This document shows positions 26,140 through 35,202 of a DNA stretch of 64,000 bases, one piece after another. A model generated the notes under the pieces. It had not been told where the DNA came from. It was given only the letters and a program-made list of their open reading frames with translations, and did no database searches. Positions within the stretch are counted from its first letter, which is position 1. Every line of letters starts with the position of its first letter. Location of the stretch: the NCBI GenBank assembly GCA_965230615.1, contig OZ246012.1, positions 4,154,001 through 4,218,000 on the forward strand. Reading direction: 5' to 3'. A program made the translations under genes and the position numbers. The DNA is from G965230615 sp965230615 (GTDB taxonomy: Bacteria > Pseudomonadota > Gammaproteobacteria > HTCC5015).

Positions 26140-28494
26140 ATGATGAAGACAAAACTATTTATTCTTTTTGCTATTGTATGTCTTGGTAGCGCGCATGCTG
26201 CTGATAATGAAGCGGGGCGCGTTGTTTTCTCAAGTGGTGTTAATAAAGCCATTGATGCCAGGGGTAATAGCCGTGTTATTAGGCGCGGTGATATTGTACG
26301 GCAGGGTGACCGCTTACAAACCAGTGAAGGGCGTATGCAGGTTCGTTTTACTGACCAAGGTTTTGTATCTATTAAGCCTAAATCAGAAATGGTTATTTCT
26401 AAGTACAATTACCTCGATAAAATTGATGGTTCAGAGCGTGCTTTCTTTAGCTTGTTGAAAGGCTCTATTCGCGCTGTTACTGGGCTTATTGGTCGTAAAA
26501 ATAAAAAGAATTATCAATACCAGACGCCTGTTGCCACCATTGGTATACGTGGCACTGCATTCGTATTGCAGCTATGCGATAGTGATTGCTTCGATGTCGA
26601 TGGTCGTGCAATACCCAATGGCCTGTATGTCAATAATGGTGAAGGTCGTTTGTTTGTAGAAACCCAAGGTGGTGTGATTGATTTAGTGCGTGGACAGTAC
26701 GCTTATGTGAAAAGTTTGCGTAGCCCGCCCCGGCAAATTTTGCAGCCACCCGCTATTCGACAATTGATTAATAATAATCGTGCTGATGTATTGGATTTTG
26801 TTTTTCGTTCAGTCGAAAGAGATCAGCGCTTTAATCAATCAGATAATATACGGCGCGAAGCGATATTGAGCACGATAACAGAAGGCACAAATATTGCGGC
26901 GGCGGGGACTGTGGCTGTCGGTGGAGAGACAGTGTTAGGTATTGGTGCGACCTTGGTTGATGGCTTTAGAGATGTATCGGTTTATATGTTTGATGAAAAT
27001 AATGCTTTAACTGATTTTAATCAGAATTATTTCTTTTTAGATGATACTGGTGCGCGAGTGATTACTGGGAGTTCTAGCTTTGATGCGGGTGCTAATGCCA
27101 TAGCCGGTGATATCGGAGCCAATACCGAACACCGGGTATTGTGGGGGCGTTGGGATAATGATTGGCAGTTTAATCTGACTACTCAGTTTCTTGAAGGTGG
27201 TAATACACAAAACTTTGCCTCTAGCACACCACTGCGCTATCAATATATTTATAGTGATAATCTGACGCGCTACTTGCCATCAGGTGACCCGAATGAGGGC
27301 GGTACTTTATTCTCGAATATTACCGGCAGTATTAAATACGATGAGCTGGTGGGTGGTAATAGCCCCATTCATAGCTCGGGCACATTAGGTACGCATACAG
27401 TCGCTTTAGATATCGATTTTACCAATGCTCTCGTGGTGGAATATTCAATTGCCGGTGAATTTGGCGCAGCGGGTAGCTATTCAGCGACACTGGACGATGC
27501 TCAGCCCTTATTCCAATCACTGGATCTAGATGCCAGTTGTTCACGTATTTGTGGAGATGCATCAACAGGCACAGGCATCTCAGTGATTGACTTTGTCGGT
27601 GCTAACGCAGAAGCGTTAATTGGTGCTTATAACTTGAATTTCGGCGGCTCGACGCCATCGACTATTTCAGCGACCTTTTTGTTGGAACAGGATGATGATG
27701 ATGTTTTTGAACCACCTGTTAGTAATACACCGGCATTAGGTACTGAGCAAGCATTGGGCTATGCCTACTTTGATACGGCTAATCAGGGTGTCGCAGGCAG
27801 CCTATTTGCGCTTGCCGCTAGCCCCAATAATAGTGTCACACGTAATGTCAATGAGGTAACAGGTTTCTCGGATGATCAAACTGGTCCGATCATTACCTTT
27901 GATGCAGCCACCGCTAACCCTGGTATGGTAGGGCAAGACGTAGCGCTAGGTGTATCATGGGGTGTTTGGGATAACAACTTTACCTTAAATGATACACAAG
28001 GCGGCGCGCCTGGTACCCCCGTTAGTGCTGCTGTGAATGATATGCACTATTTATTGTTTACCGATATCACACCTGCAGCAAGCTTGCCAACAACGGGCTC
28101 TATTCTGTATAGCAATCTCATTGGTGGTACCGGTGCACAAAACTCAGCAGGTGAGTTTGCTACCGGCATTACCGTCAATATCGATATTGATTTTGGCAGC
28201 GGTAGTATTAATGACTTTTCATTTGGTGGTGGGTTTGCCAGTGGTGATGCCTTTACAGCGTCGCCACTGACGTTGGACTTTCTCAATGGTGCGGGTACCG
28301 GACATAATATCAGTTTAATTGGTAACTATACGCCATCTGGTGCTGGCTCAGAGAGCTTAACGGGTTCTGCGTATTTTGAGTTTCTAGGCGCGAGTGCCCA
28401 GGCTTTAGGTAGCACCTTTATTTTAGATGGTGCCGCCAATGATGTGGTTGGGTCATTGGTTGTTGGCGATAGTGCGGCGGTGCCTGTTAATTGA
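26140..28494 (+). CDS. FecR-domain protein with two tandem TbpB-like barrel modules; candidate SLAM cargo
   Basis: This 784-residue protein starts with a signal peptide (cleavage near AHAADN) and GAGAG upstream of the ATG. Residues about 25-190 are a FecR-type beta domain with the marker TPVATIGIRGTAFVL (133-146 region). Two homologous halves follow (about 270-515 and 530-784). Each has a WGxWDN(D/N) motif, a short loop starting LFSN or LYSN, a strand TVxLDIDF or TVNIDIDF, and a closing element: DFVGANAEALIGAYNL in the first half, EFLGASAQALGSTFIL in the second. That closing element resembles the GxFYGxxAxExGG signature of transferrin-binding-protein barrels, the signals recognised by SLAM. 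There is no lipobox, so the product is probably released or held by the FecR domain. The overall fusion is unusual. Confidence 0.68.
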   Translation: MMKTKLFILFAIVCLGSAHAADNEAGRVVFSSGVNKAIDARGNSRVIRRGDIVRQGDRLQTSEGRMQVRFTDQGFVSIKPKSEMVISKYNYLDKIDGSERAFFSLLKGSIRAVTGLIGRKNKKNYQYQTPVATIGIRGTAFVLQLCDSDCFDVDGRAIPNGLYVNNGEGRLFVETQGGVIDLVRGQYAYVKSLRSPPRQILQPPAIRQLINNNRADVLDFVFRSVERDQRFNQSDNIRREAILSTITEGTNIAAAGTVAVGGETVLGIGATLVDGFRDVSVYMFDENNALTDFNQNYFFLDDTGARVITGSSSFDAGANAIAGDIGANTEHRVLWGRWDNDWQFNLTTQFLEGGNTQNFASSTPLRYQYIYSDNLTRYLPSGDPNEGGTLFSNITGSIKYDELVGGNSPIHSSGTLGTHTVALDIDFTNALVVEYSIAGEFGAAGSYSATLDDAQPLFQSLDLDASCSRICGDASTGTGISVIDFVGANAEALIGAYNLNFGGSTPSTISATFLLEQDDDDVFEPPVSNTPALGTEQALGYAYFDTANQGVAGSLFALAASPNNSVTRNVNEVTGFSDDQTGPIITFDAATANPGMVGQDVALGVSWGVWDNNFTLNDTQGGAPGTPVSAAVNDMHYLLFTDITPAASLPTTGSILYSNLIGGTGAQNSAGEFATGITVNIDIDFGSGSINDFSFGGGFASGDAFTASPLTLDFLNGAGTGHNISLIGNYTPSGAGSESLTGSAYFEFLGASAQALGSTFILDGAANDVVGSLVVGDSAAVPVN

Positions 28495-28549
28495 ATTGCG
28501 GCTGTTGTTATATAACGTTGTTTTAATTGGATGATAAAATCAGTTATCT

Positions 28550-28579
28550 CACCTATCATAGGCATGACGGTGATAGGTG
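28550..28579 (+). other. Hairpin after the FecR/TbpB-like gene
   Basis: Perfect 9-bp arms CACCTATCA / TGATAGGTG enclose a 12-base loop, 56 bp after the stop codon. No T-run follows, so it is a transcript-end or stability hairpin at best. Confidence 0.4.
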
Positions 28580-28783
28580 GGGTGTGTATTATTTACCATA
28601 GCGATGTTAGCAATATAGCTGTCATATAACTGTTTTAATTGTGTCATATCGGTTTAAAACCCTTCACGTAATTTAATTGCCTTACCCAGTACTACGTTAC
28701 AACGGAGTCAGGCAATTGAACTTAGTCTCAGCGAGTATCGTATCTATTAGTCACCGTGTTTACTCTTCTGTAGAGATGCATCA

Positions 28784-29500
28784 ATGCTAGATGCGTTTTG
28801 GAGCGAGTTTTTATTGGCCTGTTTACTCATGGGCCTAGGCATAGGTACTGATGCGGCCGTAGCCACAGCCGTCAGAGCGCCCTTTATGCGGACCACTCAA
28901 GTCGCACTGGTTTGGATCATTGGTGTCAGCGCGACACACACTATTTTCCCAATGGCAGGTTACCTGATTTCCTATTTTAGCTTACAACAATTACCTGCTT
29001 TGATGCCGCTTATCGGTTTGATCGCATTTTTTCTGATTGTGCAGTACTTGCAACATGAGTTTGCCAGCTTATTAAAAGCAGATAGTGAGCCGCAATCGAC
29101 AGGGCAGCGTTATATGCTCATTAGCTTAGGGCTGGTATTGGCTGTCAGCTGGGATGCGTTGTGGTCAGGTCCGGCCAAGTCAGCCCAAGTGATTGCCTGG
29201 CCAGTGCTAGCAGTTTGGTGTTCTTTTTTTGTGGTGGGGGCTGTGGTTGCTATAATGACTATCATAGCGTTTGTCTTATCACGTAAACTGCAAGCTGTCA
29301 GTTGGGGGCATAGTGAGTCTTTTGGGCTTTGGTTGCAACTCAGTGTTATTGGGTATTTTGGCTGGCTCGCTTTATGCCGTTATACTTTAGGCTTGGATAT
29401 TCCAAGCCTCTATCTGCTGTGCTTCTCATTTATCCTTACATTGTTGTTATTGCTTATTTTTAAACAGCGTGGCGAAGCTTATCGCTTATTAGAAAGCTAG
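28784..29500 (+). CDS. Polytopic membrane protein with MntP/LysE-like repeated motif
   Basis: This 238-residue protein has six predicted TM segments. Two similar motifs carry an acidic residue in or near membrane helices: GIGTDAAVATAVRA near residue 20 and AVSWDALWSGPAKS near residue 125. This inverted-repeat pattern recalls small transporters such as MntP and LysE-type exporters, but I cannot assign a substrate or a named family. The gene is on its own between the SLAM/FecR pair and metR. Its ribosome-binding site is weak. Confidence 0.55.
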   Translation: MLDAFWSEFLLACLLMGLGIGTDAAVATAVRAPFMRTTQVALVWIIGVSATHTIFPMAGYLISYFSLQQLPALMPLIGLIAFFLIVQYLQHEFASLLKADSEPQSTGQRYMLISLGLVLAVSWDALWSGPAKSAQVIAWPVLAVWCSFFVVGAVVAIMTIIAFVLSRKLQAVSWGHSESFGLWLQLSVIGYFGWLALCRYTLGLDIPSLYLLCFSFILTLLLLLIFKQRGEAYRLLES

Positions 29501-29561
29501 TTTGTGGCTATAGCGACACAATAGCTGACTGAGTACTCTGTTGAGCAATTGCATGCTTTGT

Positions 29562-30479
29562 TTAACAGGGTTCAATACCATCGAGTACCTTAAAGGCAGT
29601 ATTGCGGGTGCTTTGTAAGAAAGCTTCCATAAAAGCCAATTGTTTATCTTCCTTACGCATGGCGGCATATAAGGTGCCATGCATACCTTGTTCCCCCAAT
29701 GGCCGCGCTGCCACATACTGCTTGTGTAAATATTCTGTGAGCACCCAATTGGGTAAGGCCGCGATACCACGGCCACTGGCCACCAGTTGCAGAATCATAA
29801 CCGTGAGTTCAGCATGGCGTTGACCAGCAGGCGCGATGCCCGCTGGGTCAAGAAAGTGGTTGTAAATATCTAAGCGCTTATGTTCGACCGGGTAGGTAAT
29901 CAGTGTCTGGTCTGCCAGATGTTGTGGCAATATCGCTTTATGTGCGGTTAAAGGGTGGCTTTTCGCCATCGCTAAGAGCGCCTGATAGTGAAACAAGGGC
30001 TCGAAAACCAGCTCTGGAATGTCTTGTGGGTCTGATGTGATCACCAAATCCACGCGCCCACGGGCCAGTGCTGGGATAGGGTCAAACGTAAAGCCCACCG
30101 AAATATCCATTTCGACTTCAGGCCACTTTTCACGGTAACTATCCATGGTGGGTATCAGCCACTCAAAACAACTGTGGCATTCAATGGCAATATGTAGGCG
30201 CCCCTGGCTGGAGCCCGATATTTGCTGCAATTCAGATTCGGCATTTTGAATAAGCGGCAGCACTGAGTCAGCCAGTGTGAGCAGCCGCTCACCCAATGGT
30301 GTGAAATGTAAAGGTTTGCTTTTACGAATAAACAAAGGGGCTTCGTAGTAATTCTCAATGGCCTTGAGCTGATGTGAGAGGGCAGACTGAGTTTGGTATA
30401 GCTGCTGGGCGGCATTGGCCAGATTACCCCCAGCCCGTAGTGCATGTAAGGTGCGTAGATGTCGCAGTTCAAGAAACAT
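29562..30479 (-). CDS. metR: LysR-family regulator MetR
   Basis: This 305-residue LysR regulator has an N-terminal winged HTH (about 1-60, YQTQSALSHQLKAIE recognition helix) and a co-inducer domain with the MetR-specific stretches IAIECHSCFEWLIPTMD and LITYPVEHKRLDIYNHFL. MetR activates metE and metH using homocysteine. Here it is divergent from a metE pseudogene, the classical arrangement, with two MetR-box-like sites in the gap. The frame is intact, so it probably still controls other methionine genes. It likely represses itself through the same sites. Confidence 0.92.
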   Translation of the reverse strand: MFLELRHLRTLHALRAGGNLANAAQQLYQTQSALSHQLKAIENYYEAPLFIRKSKPLHFTPLGERLLTLADSVLPLIQNAESELQQISGSSQGRLHIAIECHSCFEWLIPTMDSYREKWPEVEMDISVGFTFDPIPALARGRVDLVITSDPQDIPELVFEPLFHYQALLAMAKSHPLTAHKAILPQHLADQTLITYPVEHKRLDIYNHFLDPAGIAPAGQRHAELTVMILQLVASGRGIAALPNWVLTEYLHKQYVAARPLGEQGMHGTLYAAMRKEDKQLAFMEAFLQSTRNTAFKVLDGIEPC

Positions 30480-30501
30480 AAGCCTATCCTATGTATTTAA
30501 T

Positions 30502-30514
30502 TGAATTATTTTCA
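30502..30514. promoter_or_regulatory. MetR box 1
   Basis: TGAATTATTTTCA matches the MetR consensus TGAA-N5-TTCA exactly. It is 23 bp from the metR start and 88 bp from the metE remnant start. Confidence 0.75.
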
Positions 30515-30532
30515 TCTTAAGTGTTAAAAGCA

Positions 30533-30545
30533 AGAATTTTATTCA
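30533..30545. promoter_or_regulatory. MetR box 2 (one mismatch)
   Basis: AGAATTTTATTCA differs from the consensus TGAA-N5-TTCA at one base. It is 31 bp from box 1, about three helical turns, as expected for paired LysR sites. Confidence 0.55.
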
Positions 30546-30601
30546 TGTTATTGCGCCAGGCAAACTAGGTCAACTCTTACATTGACATGATGGGAATGAT
30601 A

Positions 30602-31430
30602 ATGACAAAAGCACATATTTTGGATTTTCCGCAGATTGGTGCTCAACGTGAGCTTCAGTTGTTTGAGGCAATAAAAGCAGCGCAGTCGGCAGCCCCTTAC
30701 GTTTTCTGTGGTTGGGTAAGGAAAGGTTTACTGATGATAAGGTTTTTGATCGTTTGGACTTGCTTGAACGGCTATTACCCGTCTATCTGGAGATTTTCAA
30801 TCAGCCTAAACATTAGCATAGAGTGGCTACAATTCGATGAGCCTGCACGGGTAAGCAGCTTGCCTACAGGCATGGCAAACAGCCGATGAGTTTGCCTATA
30901 ACCGTTTGCAAGCAGCAGGTTTAAAGCTGATGTTGACCACTCATTTTGGTGCATTAGAAAATAATTTGCAGCTTGCCGTATGTTTGCCTGTTGCAGGCTT
31001 GCAAAATCGGTGAGCCAGCTTTTCGTGAAGGTCTGCCTACGGGCAGCGTAGTGGTCGGTTTATCTACAATGGGCTATGAGCTGCTTTGCTTTGACTGTAT
31101 CGGTGGGTGGTACCGGATCAGGCTCAAATTCATACTCATATGTGTTATTCAGAGTTCAATGACATTATTCAATGCATAGCCGCTTTGGATGCTGATGTGA
31201 TGACTATTGAAACTTCACGTTCACCGATGGCGTTACTGCAAGCTTTGCAGGTTCCAATATCCTAATGAGGTGGGCCTGGGAATTCGCCGTGTGTGCCAAC
31301 CGGATCGGAGCTCGTGGTGTTGATGGCGAAAGCTGCTCAGCTAATTCCCGTAGAGCGTTTATGGGTAAACCCGAACTGTGGTTTACAAACCCGTGAATGG
31401 TCAGGAACGAAAGCCGCATTAAAAAAATAG
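30602..31430 (+). pseudogene. metE: Eroded metE (cobalamin-independent methionine synthase)
   Basis: Pieces of MetE appear in order but in different frames and with large gaps. These are the N-terminus AHILDFPQIGAQREL (30602), LLERLLPVYLEIF (about 30760), IEWLQFDEPA, TTHFGALENNLQLA (about 30930), GEPAFREGLP (about 31010), THMCYSEFNDII (about 31135), IETSRSP and ERLWVNPNCGL. The Zn-ligand motifs of the 3' domain (His and Cys of THMCY, Glu of IETS, Cys of NPNCG) are still recognisable. A full gene would need about 2.26 kb; only 0.83 kb remains, with several frameshifts and stops. The organism must make methionine another way, probably with MetH. Confidence 0.93.
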
Positions 31431-31951
31431 AGTGGATACAGCCACGCAATTGAGGCAGCCACTTGCACAAAAAAGAGAGACGGTCTAGGTCGTGTTTCAA
31501 ACGACATCGATCGAATAGATGTTAAGTGTTCGTAAATTTTTAACTTAATAAAAGCTAAGGCTTTGTTCGTTTATAGATACAAGGCATTCGCATTCAGCTT
31601 TATTCTTTTTTGACATCGCTCAAATCCTTTCGTCCAAATTCTCTGGTTTATCTTCGCACTTATTGTTCAAAGATATGCTAGGCGTATTTTTAGACTATAT
31701 TTAGTATATACGCTATTAGTACTATGGCATCTTATTGGCCCATGCTACTATTTCGACTCACCTGTATTGGCCTATGTTATCAAAGATGACGGCACTAACT
31801 GTCGATATAGTATTCAGTCGGTTACGATGGCTGTTTTTAGTCTAAGCGCTTGAGCTGCCTTGTTACCCTCAAATTATAAAAATGATATCCCTAATATAAG
31901 TATTAAAGAGTGGTAATGCACGGAGGTATTTACCTGTTTGGAGGAAGACAT
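31431..31951. other. 521-bp region without a gene
   Basis: It follows the metE remnant and contains a small hairpin (GTCGT/ACGAC near 31488-31504) and AT-rich sequence. I see no coding pattern on either strand; it may be further decayed DNA plus the promoter of the TerB-like gene. Confidence 0.45.
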
Positions 31952-32425
31952 ATGAGTGAGCAACAGCAGAAAACACACAGTATAAAGAAGTCCGATTTTT
32001 CCACGGAGGAGTGGGACGGCTTGCTGAATGCCCCTTTCATGGTTTTTTATGCGGTGGCCGCTGCTGATGGCAAGGTCGATGAGAAAGAGGCGAATAGCTT
32101 TATTAAGGCTATATCCCAGGCGCAAAGCTATAAAAGTATCTTGTTGCAACAGGTGCTGGTTGAAACAGCTGACAATATATCAAGCTTTCTAGAAAAAATT
32201 CAGGCCGGTCACTATAGCTTTCTGGAAGAACTCAATAAAGTACGCGAAGTGGTGGAAAGTAAGTTAACAGCTGAAGATGCGCATATGTTTAAGCTTTCAT
32301 TACTGGGAATAGGCAAAGAAATTGCTGAGGCATCTGGAGGCTTCTTGGGCTTTGGTAATAAAATCAGTCCTCAGGAGCAAGAGTCTTTAGCCGCTATAGC
32401 CATGGCTTTATCGATTGATTTGTAA
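31952..32425 (+). CDS. TerB-like protein
   Basis: The ATG at 31952 follows a strong TGGAGGA ribosome-binding site; an upstream extension to 31910 has none. The 157-residue soluble protein matches the TerB-like helical fold: FYAVAAADGKVDEKEANSFIKA is the typical N-terminal helix pair with acidic metal-binding residues, and a second acidic loop (KISPQEQESLAAIA) is near the C-terminus. TerB domains bind Ca2+ or other divalent metals and occur in tellurite resistance and membrane-stress systems, but isolated ones like this have no known function. No ter genes are nearby. It ends tail-to-tail with the PilZ gene. Confidence 0.68.
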   Translation: MSEQQQKTHSIKKSDFSTEEWDGLLNAPFMVFYAVAAADGKVDEKEANSFIKAISQAQSYKSILLQQVLVETADNISSFLEKIQAGHYSFLEELNKVREVVESKLTAEDAHMFKLSLLGIGKEIAEASGGFLGFGNKISPQEQESLAAIAMALSIDL

Positions 32426-32455
32426 ACCAGTTGATACTGACATTGTGTCAGGGCT

Positions 32456-32872
32456 TTAAGAGTAGGAGCTTCTTTTAACCTTTCGCTGTCTGTGTTTGTT
32501 TTGCCGGTCATGATGTGCCGCGTTTTGTATTCTATCAATATACTCTCGGATAAGTCTGGCATCTTTGTCAGCAATTTCTGTAAACTCTACACCAAAGCGA
32601 TCATTAGGGCCGTCATCGGTGGTGATATGCTTAATAATGCCGGTGGCTAGGAAAGGCTGGCAGTGTGGTAAGGTGATCACCAGGCGTACCAGCGCGTTAA
32701 GGTCGCAGCCTTCAAATAAATGTGCGACACGCACGCCGATACCCATAACACTAATATCGTGTGCTTTTAGTACGTCCAGTGAGTCACTGCCCATGACCTG
32801 TACTTCAATGGTTTCTGAAGCGGGTGGCTTTATTCGCTTGTTACCACGTTTATTGCGCCTGCCAAATAGCAT
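32456..32872 (-). CDS. PilZ-domain c-di-GMP receptor protein
   Basis: This 138-residue cytosolic protein has a single PilZ domain: an Arg-rich N-terminus (RRNKRGNKRIKPP, supplying the RxxxR motif) and the DxSxxG motif as DISVMGIG near residue 39. A basic C-terminal tail follows. Such proteins bind cyclic di-GMP and act by contacting a partner. It is monocistronic here. The EAL protein at 57719 is one candidate source of control of its ligand. The exact Arg spacing should be checked, since the first Arg cluster is close to the start. Confidence 0.75.
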   Translation of the reverse strand: MLFGRRNKRGNKRIKPPASETIEVQVMGSDSLDVLKAHDISVMGIGVRVAHLFEGCDLNALVRLVITLPHCQPFLATGIIKHITTDDGPNDRFGVEFTEIADKDARLIREYIDRIQNAAHHDRQNKHRQRKVKRSSYS

Positions 32873-33036
32873 GAGTCTGAGTAGCTCCTGATTAATAGTG
32901 CCAGTCTTGCAGCTTGAACAATACTGAGTTCAGCCTCTTAGTGTTTATCGGCCGAAGTTGCACTTTTTGAAGGTATTATGCAGTATAAAATACTGTTGGT
33001 TTTTTCTGAGCTTTGATGCATAACTGAGGGCATATA

Positions 33037-33927
33037 ATGCGAATAGGCATTGATCTTGGCGGTACGAAGATAGAAGGCATTGTGCTTGATGCACAAGGTC
33101 AGGAATTGATACGGCAACGTGTGCTAACGCCACGTGGTGATTATGTTGCTATTTTGCAAGCGATCAATACTTTAGTGCAATCACTGGAGCAACAAATGTC
33201 GGTCACGGCCACCATTGGCATAGGCACCCCTGGCTCATTGTCGCCAGAGACAGGTGTGATGCGCAACGCCAATACTGTAGAACTCAATGGTCAGCCCTTG
33301 CTTAATGATTTGCAAAACACGCTTGGGCGTGAAGTGCGTATTGCCAATGATGCTAATTGCTTTGCCTTATCGGAGAGTATTGATGGGGCAGCAGCAGGTG
33401 CCAGTATTGTGTTTGGTGTTATCGTCGGTACAGGGACTGGGGCAGGTGTTGTGATTAATCAGCAAGTATTGCAAGGTTGTAATTCGATTGCAGGCGAGTG
33501 GGGGCATAACCCTTTACCCTGGCCTGCTGAAGATGAGTTGCCAGGGCCTGCATGTTATTGCGGCAGGTATGGGTGTATTGAAACGTTTTTGTCAGGGCCA
33601 GGTATGACGGCTGACTATGCGGCTATTTGCGGTACTGAATTAGCGCCACCTGAGATTGTTGCCCAGGCTTTACAGGGTGAGCAAAAAGCAGCCACAGTAC
33701 TCAGACGCTATGAAGTTCGCATGGCTAGAGCATTGGCGCATGTGATTAATATATTGGATCCTGATGTGATTGTGTTGGGTGGTGGTATGTCTAATATTCG
33801 GTCTCTTTATCAAACAGTACCTGTTTTATGGCAAGACTATATATTTTCAGATGTTGTTAGCACGCGGCTGTTGGCACCGCGCTATGGTGATTCCAGTGGT
33901 GTGCGTGGTGCAGCCTGGCTTTGGTAG
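33037..33927 (+). CDS. mak: ROK-family fructokinase
   Basis: This 296-residue sugar kinase of the ROK family has the N-terminal ATP site GIDLGGTKIEG, the catalytic Asp in ANDANCFALSE, the GTGTGAG loop and the zinc signature GHNPLPW with CYCGRYGCIETFLSG. The layout and length match E. coli Mak (fructokinase), which phosphorylates fructose to fructose-6-phosphate; N-acetylglucosamine kinase (NagK) is the close alternative. A GAGGG ribosome-binding site supports the start. It is not in a sugar operon. Confidence 0.82.
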   Translation: MRIGIDLGGTKIEGIVLDAQGQELIRQRVLTPRGDYVAILQAINTLVQSLEQQMSVTATIGIGTPGSLSPETGVMRNANTVELNGQPLLNDLQNTLGREVRIANDANCFALSESIDGAAAGASIVFGVIVGTGTGAGVVINQQVLQGCNSIAGEWGHNPLPWPAEDELPGPACYCGRYGCIETFLSGPGMTADYAAICGTELAPPEIVAQALQGEQKAATVLRRYEVRMARALAHVINILDPDVIVLGGGMSNIRSLYQTVPVLWQDYIFSDVVSTRLLAPRYGDSSGVRGAAWLW

Positions 33928-33968
33928 CTGGCCCCAAGTTTCATACTTTAGTCTATAGACATGCTTAT

Positions 33969-33990
33969 GGAGCCTATTATAATAGGCTCC
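33969..33990. promoter_or_regulatory. 22-bp perfect palindrome upstream of an outer-membrane protein gene
   Basis: Each half is GGAGCCTATTA and its complement, with no spacer. It lies 42 bp after mak and 53 bp before the barrel-protein start at 34044. There is no T-run, so a strict terminator is unlikely; a dimeric operator or a transcript-end hairpin is possible. Confidence 0.55.
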
Positions 33991-34043
33991 GCAGTAGCAA
34001 AATGGCACTGTCAATTAAATATAAAAATATAAAAGGGTTATTC

Positions 34044-34532
34044 ATGATAAAAAAACTTTTAATAGTCGCGGCATTATTGTCTGCGTCAATATCGGCCTCT
34101 GCCAATGAGCAATCTTATTACGGAGTAGCGTACAGTGCTTTGGAAGTCGGGCAATTTGATCTTGGTGCTTTAACATTTCGTTTTGGTAATGAGTTTAGTG
34201 AATATATTGGTATTGAAGGCAGGCTGGGTATTGGTGTCGTTGATGATACTTTTCAATCGCCATTTGGTGGCTCGTTTGATGTGAAACTGGACTATGCTTT
34301 TGGTGCTTATCTAAAAGCCACAACACCTGGAGACGACTTTCGAGCTTATGCACTATTAGGTTTTAGTCAGCTTGAGTTTGATACATCAACAGAAGAAGAG
34401 GGTGATACTAGTTTTGGTGTTGGTTTCGAGTTTGGTCAAGAAAATAATTTTACTTTAGAGTTTTTGCAAATGATCGATAAAGACGGGTTAGAAGTAGATT
34501 CTGTTTCTATCGGTTACTTAAAGCGCTTTTAA
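34044..34532 (+). CDS. Small outer-membrane beta-barrel protein
   Basis: The ATG at 34044 has an AAAAGGG ribosome-binding site and starts a signal peptide (MIKKLLIVAALLSASISAS, cleavage near ASAN). The mature part, about 142 residues, consists of alternating hydrophobic strands (YYGVAYSALEVG, IGIEGRLGIGV, AYALLGFSQLEF, FGVGFEFG) and ends in Phe, as for an eight-stranded OmpA/OmpX-like barrel. No further function can be read. It is followed by a strong terminator. Confidence 0.72.
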   Translation: MIKKLLIVAALLSASISASANEQSYYGVAYSALEVGQFDLGALTFRFGNEFSEYIGIEGRLGIGVVDDTFQSPFGGSFDVKLDYAFGAYLKATTPGDDFRAYALLGFSQLEFDTSTEEEGDTSFGVGFEFGQENNFTLEFLQMIDKDGLEVDSVSIGYLKRF

Positions 34533-34556
34533 ACTGGTTGCTAGTAAAAAAATCAG

Positions 34557-34589
34557 GCAGCATAAGCTAATGCTTATGCTGCTTTTACT
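34557..34589. terminator. Intrinsic terminator, probably bidirectional
   Basis: A perfect 11-bp stem GCAGCATAAGC / GCTTATGCTGC with a TAAT loop is followed by TTTTACTT and preceded by an A-run on the other side. It ends the barrel gene and touches the end of tag. Confidence 0.9.
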
Positions 34590-35176
34590 TATATTTTGAT
34601 TTTTTTGACCTGCTGGTAACGAAAGCAATCAGTTGTATGATCGTTAACCATACCCATTGCCTGCATATAAGCATAGCAAATTGTTGTGCCAACAAATTTA
34701 AAGCCGCGCTTTTTTAAGTCTTTGCTCATGGCATCTGACTCTTTGGTCGAAACAGGTACTTGCTGTTGTGTTTTCCAGCTGTTTTGAATAGGCTTGCCAC
34801 CGACAAACTGCCAAATGTATTCGGCGAAAGTGCCATATTCTTTTTGTACAGCTAAAAAACATTTAGCATTGATGACTGTAGCGTTGACTTTTAAACGGTT
34901 ACGCACGATGTTAGGGTTTTCTAACAATTTTTCTATCTTACTGTCGCTGTATCGCGCAATTTTTTTTGCATCAAACTGGCTAAATGCTTTGCGGTAACCT
35001 TCGCGCTTGTTAAGGATGGTTGTCCAACTTAAACCGGCTTGAGCCCCTTCTAAAATAAGAAACTCAAACAGCGTTGTATCATCAAAACAGGGTACACCCC
35101 ATTCGGTGTCATGATATTCTTTGTCGAGTTCGCTGCTGTTAGCCGCCCATTGGCAACGTGTTTTGGTTTTTGGCAT
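34589..35176 (-). CDS. tag: DNA-3-methyladenine glycosylase I
   Basis: This 195-residue enzyme excises 3-methyladenine from alkylated DNA in base-excision repair. Typical Tag motifs are RCQWAANS with the Zn-ligand Cys, YHDTEWGVP, LEGAQAGLSWTTILNKRE, NIVRNRLKVNATVINAK, and the C-terminal NDHTTDCF supplying the other Zn ligands. Its 3' end coincides with the terminator shared with the barrel gene. The WYL regulator gene is 26 bp upstream and could be co-transcribed. Confidence 0.93.
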   Translation of the reverse strand: MPKTKTRCQWAANSSELDKEYHDTEWGVPCFDDTTLFEFLILEGAQAGLSWTTILNKREGYRKAFSQFDAKKIARYSDSKIEKLLENPNIVRNRLKVNATVINAKCFLAVQKEYGTFAEYIWQFVGGKPIQNSWKTQQQVPVSTKESDAMSKDLKKRGFKFVGTTICYAYMQAMGMVNDHTTDCFRYQQVKKIKI

Positions 35177-35202
35177 CTTCTACCTCTCAGTCAATTTGTG
35201 TT

